Shown here: positions 26,601 through 38,639 of the stretch, in pieces
How positions within the stretch are numbered: the first letter of the stretch is position 1
Layout: every line of letters starts with the position of its first letter
NCBI RefSeq assembly: GCF_048128805.1
Contig: NC_136000.1
Coordinates: 16,972,354 to 17,036,353, forward strand
Origin: Centroberyx gerrardi
Lineage: Eukaryota; Chordata; Actinopteri; Beryciformes; Berycidae
Length of the DNA: 64,000 nucleotides
Direction of reading: 5' to 3'
Made by a program: the position numbers and the translations under genes
The notes under the pieces: model-generated
Databases searched by the model: none
Told to the model about the DNA's origin: nothing
What the model saw: only the letters and a program-made list of their open reading frames with translations

Positions 26601-29600
26601 CATCTCCACCGGGCCCGACGAGCCCTGCAGGACTCTGGCCCAGGCCTTGCTGCCCCTGAGGCTCCCCGGGGCCCTGATCCCAGACCCTACCGCTGCCGAC
26701 TGTGTGGAGTGGGCTACAGCCAGAGCTCCACACTGGACATACATCTTCGCTCTGTCCTCCACCAGACTAGAGCTCGTGCTGCCCAGAACCCGGCACCACA
26801 GACCCCAGCCTCTAGTATAGCTGCTCCAGTGTCAACTCCCACTATTTCAACTCAGGCTGCTACCACCAGAGAGGAGACTTCCAAGAGTCTGACTTTCGCC
26901 AAGAGGCCAGACTTAGTAAGCCCCTCCACCTATTCTTTATTAGGCCCCAGCTCAGTGGCTGAGGCCCAGCCAACCCTCCCTGCCCAGACCGACAGCCAGC
27001 AGGCTAAAAAGAGAGTGGCAGAGCTGATAGCATCAAGAAACCAGCTGATGCTAATGCAACAGCAGCAGTTAGCCCAGGCCCAGGCCCAGGCCCAGTTACA
27101 ACAGCACACAGCCCTGCTCCAGTCCCAGCTCTTTAACCCAGCACTGATACAGCACCTTCCCTTAGGGCCAGAGAATCTTCTAAAGCAACACTTCTCTCTG
27201 GCACCAGACAACTTGCTCTCCCTGCAACAGCAACTTCTCCTGCCCTTTTACCTATCTGGAGACATGAAGCTTAACCCAGAGTTAACTGTTAGGAGCCCAG
27301 AACTTAGCCAGTTAGACTCTGCCTACTCAATCTCAATAGAACACCTTAAGGTTGAGGCTACAAGAGAGTCCCCACCTCAAATAGAGAAAGAACACACCCA
27401 GAGACACAGTTCAAGCTCAGCAGTAACCCAACCAAATGATCATGTACAATGTGAGGCCAAGGTTGAGGCAGGCTGCAGTGGCTCCTCCATGAACCAGACA
27501 GAGAGAGAACACAGCACTTCTAGTCTCAAAGAAGAGAAAGAAGAAACCACTGTCCCTATTGTTAAAACTGAGAAACAAAAGGAGGAAACTGATGGCTCCT
27601 CCCTTAACCTTCTTGGATTGGAGTGCCCTCCTCCCAGAGTGCCCTATGCTGCTGTGAATGGGGAGCCTCTCAGAGCCCTGCTGCAGAGTTATGGCTATGA
27701 GTTGGCGCTCCAATATATACAAAGTAGACAGAGACACCAGCTAAAGATAGCAACCCAAATGACACCAGAGGGACAAGAGAGCTCTGGCATCAGAGAGATG
27801 GGGTTGTGCTCAGAGGAGGAGAGAGATGGGTTTAGGGAACCACAGGATGGAAAGGTGGAAAGATTGAAGGAGGAGAACAGGCAAGGAGAAGGAGAAGTGA
27901 ATGGAGATATGGAAAGGGTGCTACAAGAGAAAAATCAGAACAAACATGAGGAGTCAGCAAACAGAGAGAAGGGATGCTGTAGAGGAGGAGAAAAGTGTAG
28001 AGACTGTGGTAAGTTTTTTTCAGATGCCTTGATTTTGAAGAGCCACCAAGAGTACATTCACAGGCTGCTGTTTCCCACTACTGCGCTGGATAGGTTTTCC
28101 AGAGAATACAGGCTGCAATATGACCAGCTGTACCCTCTCACACAGCCTAAGTCTGGGGAGACTTCAACTGCGGCCACCCAAGCTGCAGATCCAGCTCCAG
28201 AACTGGAACCAGCGCCAGAACCAGTTAAGACCCAAGTTAAAACCCTCCCACCTTCACCTGTCCCCTCAGATTCAGATCCCATAACCAAAATGTCTGCTTC
28301 AGCAACTGACCTAACACCAACTGCCCCTGCACTTTCCCCTCCATCTCCTCAACCACAAATATTTCCACAACAGGAGGGGCCCACTTCAAGCACCTCTGCT
28401 TCAGCCACCTCCCAAACTACATCCCAGGCTAAGGCCATAACTCTTTCCTTACCTAAACTACCTATGCTCCCTCTTTCCTTGCCCCAACTTCCCATACCCC
28501 CACTGTCTTTACCTAAGCTCCCCCTGCCGCCCATCTCTTTTCCCATGGAGTTGCCTCTCCTCTCTCCTGTTATGATGCAGTCCGTGGCTCTCCAGTCCCA
28601 ACCTTGGTTGGAGTCTGCGGTGACCAGTGACCTGGCAAAACTCTACCAATCTCAACTTAGCCCAGCTTTGCTAGGGCAACAACCCCAGCTTAGCCCAGCA
28701 TTGTTAGCCCAACAACCCCAGCTCAGCCCAGCTTTGCTAGGCCACCCACCACAGCTCAATCCTGCATTGCTAGGTCAACCATCACAGCCCAGCCCTGTAC
28801 TACTAGGACAACAACCCCAAGGTAGCCCTACATTGCTTGAACAACAGCAGAGTAAGAGAGCACGGACACGTATCTCTGAGGAGCAACTGAGTGTTCTGCG
28901 GCAACACTTTGATATTAACAGCCTCCCCAGTGACGAAGAGGTCAACAAGATGTCTGCTCTGTCTGGTCTGCCTCACAAAGTCATCAAACACTGGTTCCGC
29001 AACACCCTGTTTAAGGAGCGCCAGCGAGACAAGGATTCCCCATACAATTTTAATAACCCCCCCACCACAGCCCTGGAGGAGTCCAGAGAAGAAGTAGCAC
29101 AAACCCAGCTTCTGACAGATGCCCCATCGTCACTGTCCCCAGGCCTCCCAGCCAACCACTCCCCACAGCCCCAGAGAGCAGACCTCCTTAGAGGAGAGCC
29201 CCATAGAGGCCGTCGCTCCTCCCGTACCCGCTTCACTGAGCAACAGCTGGAGAGTCTGCAGGGGGTGTTTGAGGCCACTCCCTACCCCAGAGAGGAAGAA
29301 TATGACAGGTTGTCTGCTCTGCTGTCCCTCCCTAACCGAGTCATTGTTGTATGGTTCCAAAACGCCAGACAGAGAGCCCGCAAACATCAAGACAGAGGGA
29401 TGGAAGATGGAGTAGAGGGGAAGAACCAGCTTGACAGCAGTCAGAGGCAGAGAAGTGGCTATTACAAGAATGATGATGATGATAATGAGGATGATGACTG
29501 TGGTGATGAAGGTCAAAGTGACCGTCAGAATGAAAATTCCATGGATCTGACCTATGAGTACTACACCCCTGACTCACCTGTTCTGGATTCTCCACCTCAC

Positions 29601-31711
29601 TGGACAGAGAGTGAGCATGTCCCACTCAAAGGTGAGCCAAACTCAGTTAGTAAGAAGCAAGAAGATAGTACAACCTCAGCTCAAGCTAACAAGTGCCAGG
29701 CCCTTGTTCAAACTCAAAATGGAATTCCAGACTCAGATAGCCAGAGTAAGGAAACTGTTGAGGCCATGCAGATACTGTCCTCTCCCCAACCTGAGCCCCA
29801 GCTGCAGCCAAAAAGATCCCCAGAGAAACCCCAGCCTAGCTCTTCCTCGTCTTCTCAAAAAACAGTAGCCACCACCCTGTCTACATCTCAGTCCAGCCAG
29901 GGACACACACACAGCCCTCCTTCTGCTTCAGCTGCAGAAAAGCCTCATACTCCTCATACTCACACTCCACCCAACCTCCCCTCTGCTCCAGAGTCTGAAA
30001 CAAGCCACCCTCTGCTGCCTGATGCCACCTCTGGCCTGTCCACTGAAACCCAGCTACAGAACCAACTCCAACCCCAAACCCAGGCCCAGTTCCAGTGCTC
30101 TCTCTGCCCCATGTCCCTGCCTTCGTTCCAGCTGTGGCAGGAGCATCAGACCAGGCACCTCCTGGCAGCCCAGTCCCAGGTCCAACTCCTCCACTCTGGC
30201 TTCACAGAGCGAACCATGCCTTATATGATGCTCCACCCCAACCACACCTTGATGGCCAGCCAACTGCTCTCAGGCGCTATGTCCCAGATGCACCCTAACC
30301 CGACACATCCCATGATTCCACACATAAACAGCATACAACTTAAAAACACACTGTCCGATCACACAAGCAACACCCTCACCAGCCTCTCTCAAAGTTCCTT
30401 GTCCTCCTTGAAGCAGAGTTCAAAGCTTATGTCAGAGACCAGCTGTGAAGCCCCAGGGGGTGGGAGAGAGGTTGAGGATGAGCATCGGAGGGATAAGCGC
30501 CAGAGAACCACCATCACCCCAGAACAGCTGGAGGTTTTGTACCAGCGCTACAGCTTGGACTCCAACCCCACCAGAGGAGTCCTGGAAAGCATTGCACGCG
30601 ATGTGGGCCTCAAGAGACGTGTGGTTCAGGTACTTAATGGATGTTTGTGTGTGTCTGTGTGTGTGTGTGTGAGCGAATGAGACATAAAAAGCACACATAA
30701 TCCTATGTGATTGTGTATCTAAGCCTTGGCAACATAATGTTTTTTCTTTCACAGGTCTGGTTTCAGAACACACGAGCCAGAGAGAGAAAAGGACAATTCC
30801 GGTCAATGGGGCTGGGAACCAGTTTCAGCTTGGGTCTGAACCACCTGCGTTGCCCATTCTGCAGGGCTCTCTTCAAGGTGAAGAGTGCTCTGGATGCCCA
30901 CATGAGGTCCCGTCACTGGGCAGAGGCTGAAAGAGCAGGCTACAACTTGTCCATGAGTAATGGATCCAATGGTCAGATGGGGCACATGGTTATGTCCTCT
31001 CTCATGGACAGGCCAGGCCCATCTGTCTCCTCCAACCCTATCCCAACCCTATCCCCTGGCTTTGTCAACAGCAACAAGGAGCTACTTGTGAAGCCATCTA
31101 TAACCTCTGACTCTTCAGCCACTGATCTTAACAACCCAGAGGAGGAAGAGGACTATGAGGAAGAGGAGGAGGAGTACCCATGTGAAGAGGGCTCCACTAT
31201 GGCTGACCAAGTGTCTCTTAGTCCCGAGGGCTCTGGGGGTCCAAGCTCTGAATGGGGCGAGACACAAACTCAGAGGCAGCACCATCATCATCAGCATCAT
31301 CATCAGCAACAGCAGCGCCAACGGACACAGATGAGCCACTTCCAGGTGCTCCAGCTCAGAGACTTTTACAGGAGCCACCGTACACCCAACAGACAAGAGT
31401 GTGAGGCCCTGGGCCAGGAGCTGGGACTGCCTCACCGAGTGGTGCAGGTAGGGTTTCATTGTAAATGCTGCAAATATTCAAGGCTAAATAAAATGTTTGA
31501 TCTGTGTGTATTACAGATAGATTAAAACAATCATCAGAAAAATGTGCCTTCAAGGAGTATACTTCATATTTATTCATGCAAATCTCTTCTGTAGGTGTGG
31601 TTCCAGAATGCCAGAGCCAAGGAGAAGAGGGCCAGGAGCCTGAGCTCTGACTCTGCAGAGAGGGAGCAGGCCGAGCTGACCACTGGGGCAGGGGAGAGAG
31701 ACAGAGCTTAG
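19710..31711 (+). CDS. zfhx2: ZFHX-family zinc-finger/homeodomain transcription factor, probably zfhx2
   Basis: Ten coding exons: 19710-21354, 21488-22024, 22216-22429, 23087-23194, 23363-23499, 23739-23849, 25461-25629, 25795-30629, 30755-31447 and 31595-31711, about 2,854 residues. The start ATG follows an in-frame stop at 19680. Blocks match ZFHX3/4 in order: [20 protein letters not shown] (~332), YRCEVCDY (~404), [19 protein letters not shown] (~495), [55 protein letters not shown] (~1219) and [20 protein letters not shown]. Homeodomains lie near 1994, 2113, 2541 and 2773. ZFHX proteins are nuclear regulators of neural and muscle differentiation. Paralogue choice rests on divergence from ZFHX3/4 and a short tail (about 25 residues after homeodomain 4). 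Odd: the frame slips by one base within a C8 run in exon 2 (21587-21594). The 33-bp coding repeats lie at 28653-28850. Confidence 0.88.
23639..23670. repeat. (CA)n microsatellite
   Basis: About 32 bp of CA in a zfhx2 intron. Confidence 0.9.
24290..24720. repeat. Pyrimidine-rich low-complexity tract in zfhx2 intron
   Basis: About 430 bp of CT-rich sequence with short (TC)n runs, including one at about 24523-24543. Ser/Leu/Pro-rich open frames across it are repeat artefacts. Confidence 0.85.
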
Positions 31712-34675
31712 AGAGGCTGACTAGGATCCCTTTGCTTCCTTCTACTATGTTCTCACCAACCCCCCCGTACTATACCCCCTGTCCTCCTCTAAACCTATAC
31801 CTTGTTCACTTTGCTGCCAAACCTGTAACCTGAACACCCCAAAGATGCAGAGCCACAGTGGCCCAAAGAGAAGCTCTCTCAACTGAAAGTAGGAGAGAGG
31901 CCAAACCAAGTCCTGTCTACTACAGCTTTCCTCCTTCCATACTGTTCTTTATCTCTTTCCTGGCCTGTCCTCCCCTGCCTACTAGAGCTCCTTCTCCCTG
32001 TCCCGTCAGACACCCTACTACAACCAAACGCCATCTTGATAAAACCAACCGGATGCCACAGAGGCCAAAGAGCATTCTCCAAGTATGTGACCTCACTGCC
32101 CAGCTAGACCTGCAGTCTACCTCTCAGTCTGCATGACAGACTCTCAATGGGCCCTCCAACAGACAGTGCTAGTCGACTAGCTGTGTAGCATGTAGTGCCA
32201 GCCTCTACTAGGCTGGAAAAGAAATTGTCAAAGAGATTTTAGTGTAAATAGAGAACTCCAAAAGATAAACTTGAAGAAAAACAAAGCAGTTAACAGTGGA
32301 AGAAGAGGAAAAAAAAAACAGAATAATATCCTTGAAATGGACTGAGGTATTCGCAAAGAGCTTTTGTAAAGACTGACTCAGATTCCAAAGCTCGTAACCA
32401 AAATTTTACATGTCTGTGGATTTAGTTTCAACATGTTGGTTTTCAATAACAAACTGCAGAGCTGACGTCTGTACGGTGAAGGAGTGAGACCTGCAGCTGG
32501 CACGGCTACGCTGAGTACCAATAGACTGATATGGTGCTAGCATGCAGCTCCACCCTCCACAAGCCAATGATGAGTCTTCTGTTGTACATGTACACCTTGT
32601 ATGTTCCTTTAGTGGATAACAGCCCAAATAGCACAGAAAGCAAAGGCCAGTTTGTCCTTAAAGGGACAAACTATTTTTTATAGCACTCAACCATTATACT
32701 GTATATGAAAACTTTAACCAAACTCAAATTTACATTGTGTGTGTTTAGTAATAGTTTCTTAATATAAATCTTATGGATTGAGATAAACTGTCTTGCTTCG
32801 ATATAATAGTGTCATGATTATGAGAAGATTATGACAGCTTTGATATGTTCAGGCAAGGTAACTTACTGCCTTTCCGTCTTATTTGAATATACCAATGGCT
32901 TACCAATGTTATGTGATTTAATGTAAAGCTTTCTATGCTCAGGTCAATTGCTCAACTTGGCTCTGCTTCTAATATGGTCATAATACTATACTTTTCTGTT
33001 TTTAAAACAGAAGAGGCATGGTTTAACCTTGGACTAAGTATTAAAAGATATCTAAAGAAACACCTCTGTATTTCAAAGACCTGAGCTTTTCACCTCTGAG
33101 TAATAGATTGTTACATAAACCTTATTGAAACTAAAGTGTTTAATAGTGTGAGGGGTAAATGTACAGTATTTAGCTTTTGTATGGTTGACTCAAGACTTCA
33201 TTGGATGTTTGAGACATGGCTCCCTTTTCTATTTACAGATAGGGAGCTACTGCGCAAAGCTGAGAAAAACTTTGGATGTTATTGATGTTATTTTTGTACA
33301 CTTAATTTATTTCCCCTCTTTCTCCCTCCCTCCCTGTTTTCCTCTTCTTTTCTCTCCTCTCTTTCTTCCTCGCTCTCTTCATTTGCAACCAGTCCTTATT
33401 CTAACTGTAATAATGATAATATAACAATAATAGCTAAACAATAATTAATGCTTTAAGACAAAAATCCAAAGACGTGATAATACTTTAACCATATGACCTA
33501 CAAAAATAAGCGCTACTGTTTACTTGACGATGTATTGCTGTTTTTAAAGAAGGAAGGAGTCCCTATATCTAAGCTACTGTTTTCTGCCTCTCATAAGCAC
33601 ACTGGAGACTGTAACCAAAACCCCAAACTAGAGCCATGGCAGTCTGTAATATAGCGGTTAAAAAGTTTTACTTCTCTTGAGAAATGTCGCAGTTTATTTT
33701 TTTCTTTTTTTACCATAGTGTTGAACTTCAGCCCTTAAGGATGTCCAGTTTGCTGCTAATGTACTGTAGTTTCTAACGATACTGTAGAAAGATGCATGCT
33801 CCGATCGCTTTACCACTAGGCTTTAATGACTACAAACTGTAATGATACCTGTGACGCTGTTGATAACCTGCTCCTCTGTTATTCTGTTGAAAACAAATGG
33901 ATATGTGGGGCTCAATTCCTATGTCTTTCAGTATCCTATTAATTTCTCCTTGTCCAAGACGATAGAAATGGCTTTGAACACTTTCATAATACCAGAAATC
34001 TTTTCTTTTCATCTAAGGTAGATGCTTCTAGTTTTCAGAGAAACCTGCTCGGGGCAGTAACAACCCTTAGGAAGATACTGCATAGCCATTTGAAGGAGTT
34101 CAGCCCCAACCCTTCCACTGGTATGGTGTCAGTCTTTTTGTGTTGCAATGTCTCTAGTCCATTTGTCCAGATCAGACAGCCTTGCTGAACTCACAGACTG
34201 ACATCACAGCCAACTTTCCAAAGGATGTGGACTGACTAACTCTGTCATGTTTTGCTCTTAAACTAACCAATGTTTACGACAATACCAATGAGCTTTCTTC
34301 TGTACAGAAATGTGCATTCCAAATACCACAAGGCAGTTTTTTTGTATACTGATTATTTTAAATTTAATTTCTCTCGTATTCTCTTGATCTTAGTGACTGT
34401 AAGATGTACATATTGGGTCCTCTATGGTGAAGGGACTCTGTTATCCTTACTGTAGGTAAAACGATTCTGTTCATTTTTTTCTGGATATGTTGTTGCCATA
34501 GTGATGACCAAAAAGATACCTGTGATGTGCACCTGTCCTTATGTCCTGCTCCAGTGGTTTAGTGTGTCTATATTCTTCCCCTCCCCCAGGTTTCCCACTG
34601 GTGTATGTTTCCCTTCCCTTCCCTTCCCGTACTCCACTGAGCTAAATAAAGTCTGCTTTGGTGCACGCTCTGGTC
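31712..34675 (+). other. zfhx2: zfhx2 3'UTR
   Basis: A gene-free, AT-rich stretch directly follows the stop codon. It ends with a canonical AATAAA at 34645-34650, followed by GT-rich sequence (tctgctttggtgcacgctct), the usual downstream element. No other signal of comparable quality was noted earlier, so a 3'UTR of about 3 kb is inferred. Confidence 0.6.
34645..34650 (+). terminator. zfhx2: Poly(A) signal for zfhx2
   Basis: AATAAA with a GT-rich element 10-35 bases downstream, 2.9 kb after the stop codon. Confidence 0.6.
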
Positions 34676-35659
34676 TCATCTCTTTGGTCTTACAGAGAGA
34701 AGCCATTTTGTGAGTGTTGCGGTATGTAAGGATGTATGGCTATTATATATGTGTTTCATATCCCAGGTTGTATGTTCGGTGGCGGTGTGTGTCTGGCTGG
34801 AAGGCTTTTGATGTGCAACCGTGTGTGTGTAACGCGCCGATGTGTGGAAGGCGTTTGGTGAATGGAGCCATGACCTCTGGGGTCACTTCATTAATTACAT
34901 CTGTGACATTCAGCCAGATGAGTTTCCTTTGTGACTAAATGATATGATGAATATTAACGACCTCGGATGAATTACACTGCTGCTCCTGCTGCTGCTGATG
35001 ATGATAATGTGTTTTACGACTCGGGGAGAGAGGGGAGGAAAATTGCACACTACAGCACATTTAGGACACAGAGATTTTCATATGCAACATTTCAGAGACC
35101 ACAGAATAGGTTGGTAGATCAGATTTTATTATTTTGTTCATTTTTGTGCAAAACTTTCCAGTGGTTGATGAGATGTCTTGCCAAAGAGGAATAACTTAAA
35201 TGAGCATGGGGACGTGTTGTTCAGGCAGACTCCTCACCACTACCTGGTATCTGCTCCTTGTTCCCTAGCAGCAAGCCATTCAGTGAACAAACGCACAGAA
35301 ACAGAGGAAACGCAAGTGCATAACAGTTTCGATTGGGGTTGTTGGGGATGGTCAAGCAGATGCGTAGCGAGAACAATAGCAAAGTAAACACAGAGAAGAG
35401 GGCTTGAGATAGCTTCGCGGCTGATGATAGCCATCTTAGAAAGTCATCCTGATAAAGTGATCCCCCACCATTTCTCCTTCTCTCTGTCCTCCCCCTCTTA
35501 ATCAAATGAGTACTCTGCAGCTGGTGGGGTTGCGGCAAAGGGGGTACGGGGGTGTGTGTGTGGAGAGGAGGTAGGGGGGGCTTGAGGGATGGCGTGAAAT
35601 TATTGCCTGCTGGTGTATATGTGACGCTGGGGGTAGTGGGGTAGAGTGGGGGGTTGGGC

Positions 35660-35684
35660 GGGGGGGGGGGGGGGGGGGGGGGGG
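35660..35684 (+). repeat. Homopolymer G run (25 bp)
   Basis: Twenty-five consecutive G. It is flanked on either side by copies of ATTGCCTGCTGGTGTAT (35602-35618 and 35694-35710). Confidence 0.95.
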
Positions 35685-36916
35685 TGTAATGTCATTGCCT
35701 GCTGGTGTATCTGTAGTGGGGGCTCATTTAGATTTAGATTGGTTATGTGAGGAGAGAGCTGAAAGGCCAGCTCATGTTTATGCATGAATCCTAAAGCATA
35801 CTGCTGTGGTGGAGCCCTGAGTTAAAGAGACAGAGCTGAAATACATACACACATTCAGACACACAGCTCTGCTTCACCGGATAAGGCTTCAGTCGAGGCG
35901 ACACTGTGCTATCAGATACATTTCAATCAGTATGTATGTATGTGTGTGTGTGTGTGTGTGTAGGCCTATTTGTGGCAAGTACATGCCTGTCTGCGCCTAC
36001 ATGTGTGTACGCAGATAAGTTACACCCCTGTCCAAATGAATATCTTGATGCTTTCTTTTCATCTACATAATTGTTTTCTAATTTTTGCCCCAAACATGTC
36101 AGAGGACATCATCGCATGCTGACCGACTGTGTCCTGATGATTGCTTTGGTATCTTCTGCAGCTGATGCAGAGCTATATATACACAGTGCTACACACATTA
36201 CACTCACTCACTCACTCACACACTGGGAGTAATCAGTAAATGTCTTTGAAGGAGAGTTTGTTCAGCACTTCATCAGGTATAAAGTGGTTTTTATTTGGAG
36301 ATGTGGTCCCTATCCATCTTTTAAATGACTTTTTAATGGTCGTCACACCATCCTAATCAATCATGTGGCAGAGCTAGCCTGCAACCGCCAAATACACTCT
36401 ATTTATAATTCCTACATTCTGCAGCAAAAACTGACACTCTCTGTGCCGCCGCAGTACTGTAAATGAACAGAAATACCAGGGAAATTGTCTTTCTGATTTT
36501 ATGGCAGCATCAGAAAGACATCCTGTACTATACTTTTGTAATCTGTCTTTGTAGTGCATCGGTGCTCTATACATCCTTCTCAAAGGATTGAAGTAATGAC
36601 TGCATAAAGATAGTGTTTTTTTGTCATTCTCTGGTGTCTCTACATTTCTACTTTATGATTCTGTGCTTTTTTTGTGACCCCCCCCCTCTCTCCCCCTCCC
36701 TCGTCCACACTGACACACAGCCCCCCTTCAGTACTTTACATCTATAATGAGATACAAATACGCATCAGCAGGACAGTGTCTACGCCACGCGTCACTGTGT
36801 GAATATTACTCACACTTATTAGCTGGATTATGTTAATCTTTACACTCTCTGCTCACAGACAACAGACTCCCCATGATATGGGGGTTGGTCACGGCAGTAA
36901 GCATGTGTGTTGTGGT

Positions 36917-36955
<39 letters not shown>

Positions 36956-37541
36956 GTTGTATGTGGGTGTTAGAGTGATTGTCATGTTGTCAAACTGATC
37001 TGCATGTGAAAGGGTGGTCTAATTACATCACTTATGCAAATGAGAAACGCGCAAATGCACACGCACACACACACACCACTGACAGACAGCTTACTACTAA
37101 GGTCAAAAAGACAAAGTGAGCTATCCTCTTATTGACTAACACAGAGTGGTATCACCACCTGTCAGGGACATTAGACATGTCTTGACACAAAACATTGAAA
37201 TTACAATAGATGTTTTGATAATCTCCTTCAGATAAATAAAAAAAACCAAGAGTGAATGGGTCAAGTTCACAGTGGACTAGAGCACTTAGACTGTTATTGG
37301 AGAATGTACAGCCGCATATCCACTGATTAGTCTTTTTTTCAGACTGAAACATTGATAGTATCCCTGTTGGAATGATTGATTGAGTCTGACACATTTTAAT
37401 TACGCCCAAATTAAATGAATCGGCTGGCAGACTATAAAACATTGCTGTTTAATAACGAGCCCCTCCATTTGCCTTTTTTTCTTCCTTCATCCAATCCCAT
37501 TTTGGCTGCCCGCACCAAATAACCTCTCTCCATTTAATGAT

Positions 37542-37559
37542 ATGCAAATGAATTTGCAT
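37542..37559. promoter_or_regulatory. Inverted POU octamer palindrome
   Basis: ATGCAAAT-GA-ATTTGCAT consists of two perfect octamer motifs facing each other with a 2-bp spacer. It is followed by tgccatgctgctgcc-type sequence in an AT-rich, repeat-free stretch. A POU-dimer site is a reasonable reading; function is inferred. Confidence 0.5.
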
Positions 37560-38217
37560 GAACCCCATGATCCCATGCAATGATTAAACTGAGATGACAT
37601 TAGCTGCCATGCTGCTGCCACTGTCGGTGTTTCTGTCTGTCTCCTTTCTGCCTCCCTATCTCTACTATCTCCCTCGTATCCACGACAACGGCCAACTGCT
37701 GATATTAAGGGGTTCATTGTCACCATTCCCTTATGAATTTTCCTTGTGAGAGAAGACATTCTGTGTATCCAGACTCATTTCGGAGAGGTTTTTCCAGAGG
37801 CAGCAGAGATGTTGTCACAGCAAGCAATGTTGGTTCTCACACCACATGTGGTATGTGCTGGTGGCACGTACACCAAAGACTTATCCCGGCTGACAACAAC
37901 ATAATTGTAACACAGTAACATCATATAGGAGATACGTTTTGGTAACCTTCCACATCTCTCCATTTTCCACTTCCAGTGCTCCCCTCCCACCGTTCCGTTT
38001 CAGTCTGGATCCAGCTCCACCTCTGCTGTCGTTTATTGTACTCCATTTGCATAATGAAGCCCAGGCTTAATTAAGATCCCACTGGAGTCTGGAGCCAAGG
38101 ATGAAGGAGAGAAGGACGAGGAGGAGGGGAGGGGGGATCCAGCGTTCCTTAGCTTATCCGCACATGTCCAAATAGGAGGCACAATTTAAGGGGGGAGAAA
38201 AGCGTTGACGAGCGATT

Positions 38218-38275
38218 AAATCGCTAATTATGATCGGCTGTTGGAATTAGTGTGTGGCTGTTAATTAGCTGCAGA
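38218..38275. promoter_or_regulatory. Homeodomain-motif cluster
   Basis: Within 60 bp the motifs GATTAAATC, GCTAATTATG, GGAATTAG and GTTAATTAGC occur, four or more TAAT/ATTA cores in a stretch free of simple repeats. It resembles an enhancer core in a gene desert; no direct evidence. Confidence 0.35.
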
Positions 38276-38639
38276 TGAGATGCCCAGACAGTTGCCCGCC
38301 CCTGACGACTGCAGCACCCTCCCTGACTGGCAGAAGAGAAACACAGCCTGACACCCTGGAGATGATGCCAACACATCCCTCCCTTTAACACAGACAGAGG
38401 GGATATCCCTTTAAGAACATCCCAGGTGTGCGTGTACATGAAAGCAGCTCTTCATCATCCTTGTACACCCTATCCCACTGTTCTTCATTAAGCACCAAAT
38501 TCCCCATTTCCTCTTTCTCTATATCCTTTATTCATTTTGCTCGTTATTCCTTTTCCACCTACTCTTCCTCTCCATAATGGAATGGTACGATCCCCGGTCT
38601 TAGTGTTTGCAATGGGCAGCCGATTCCTTCCTGCGCAGC

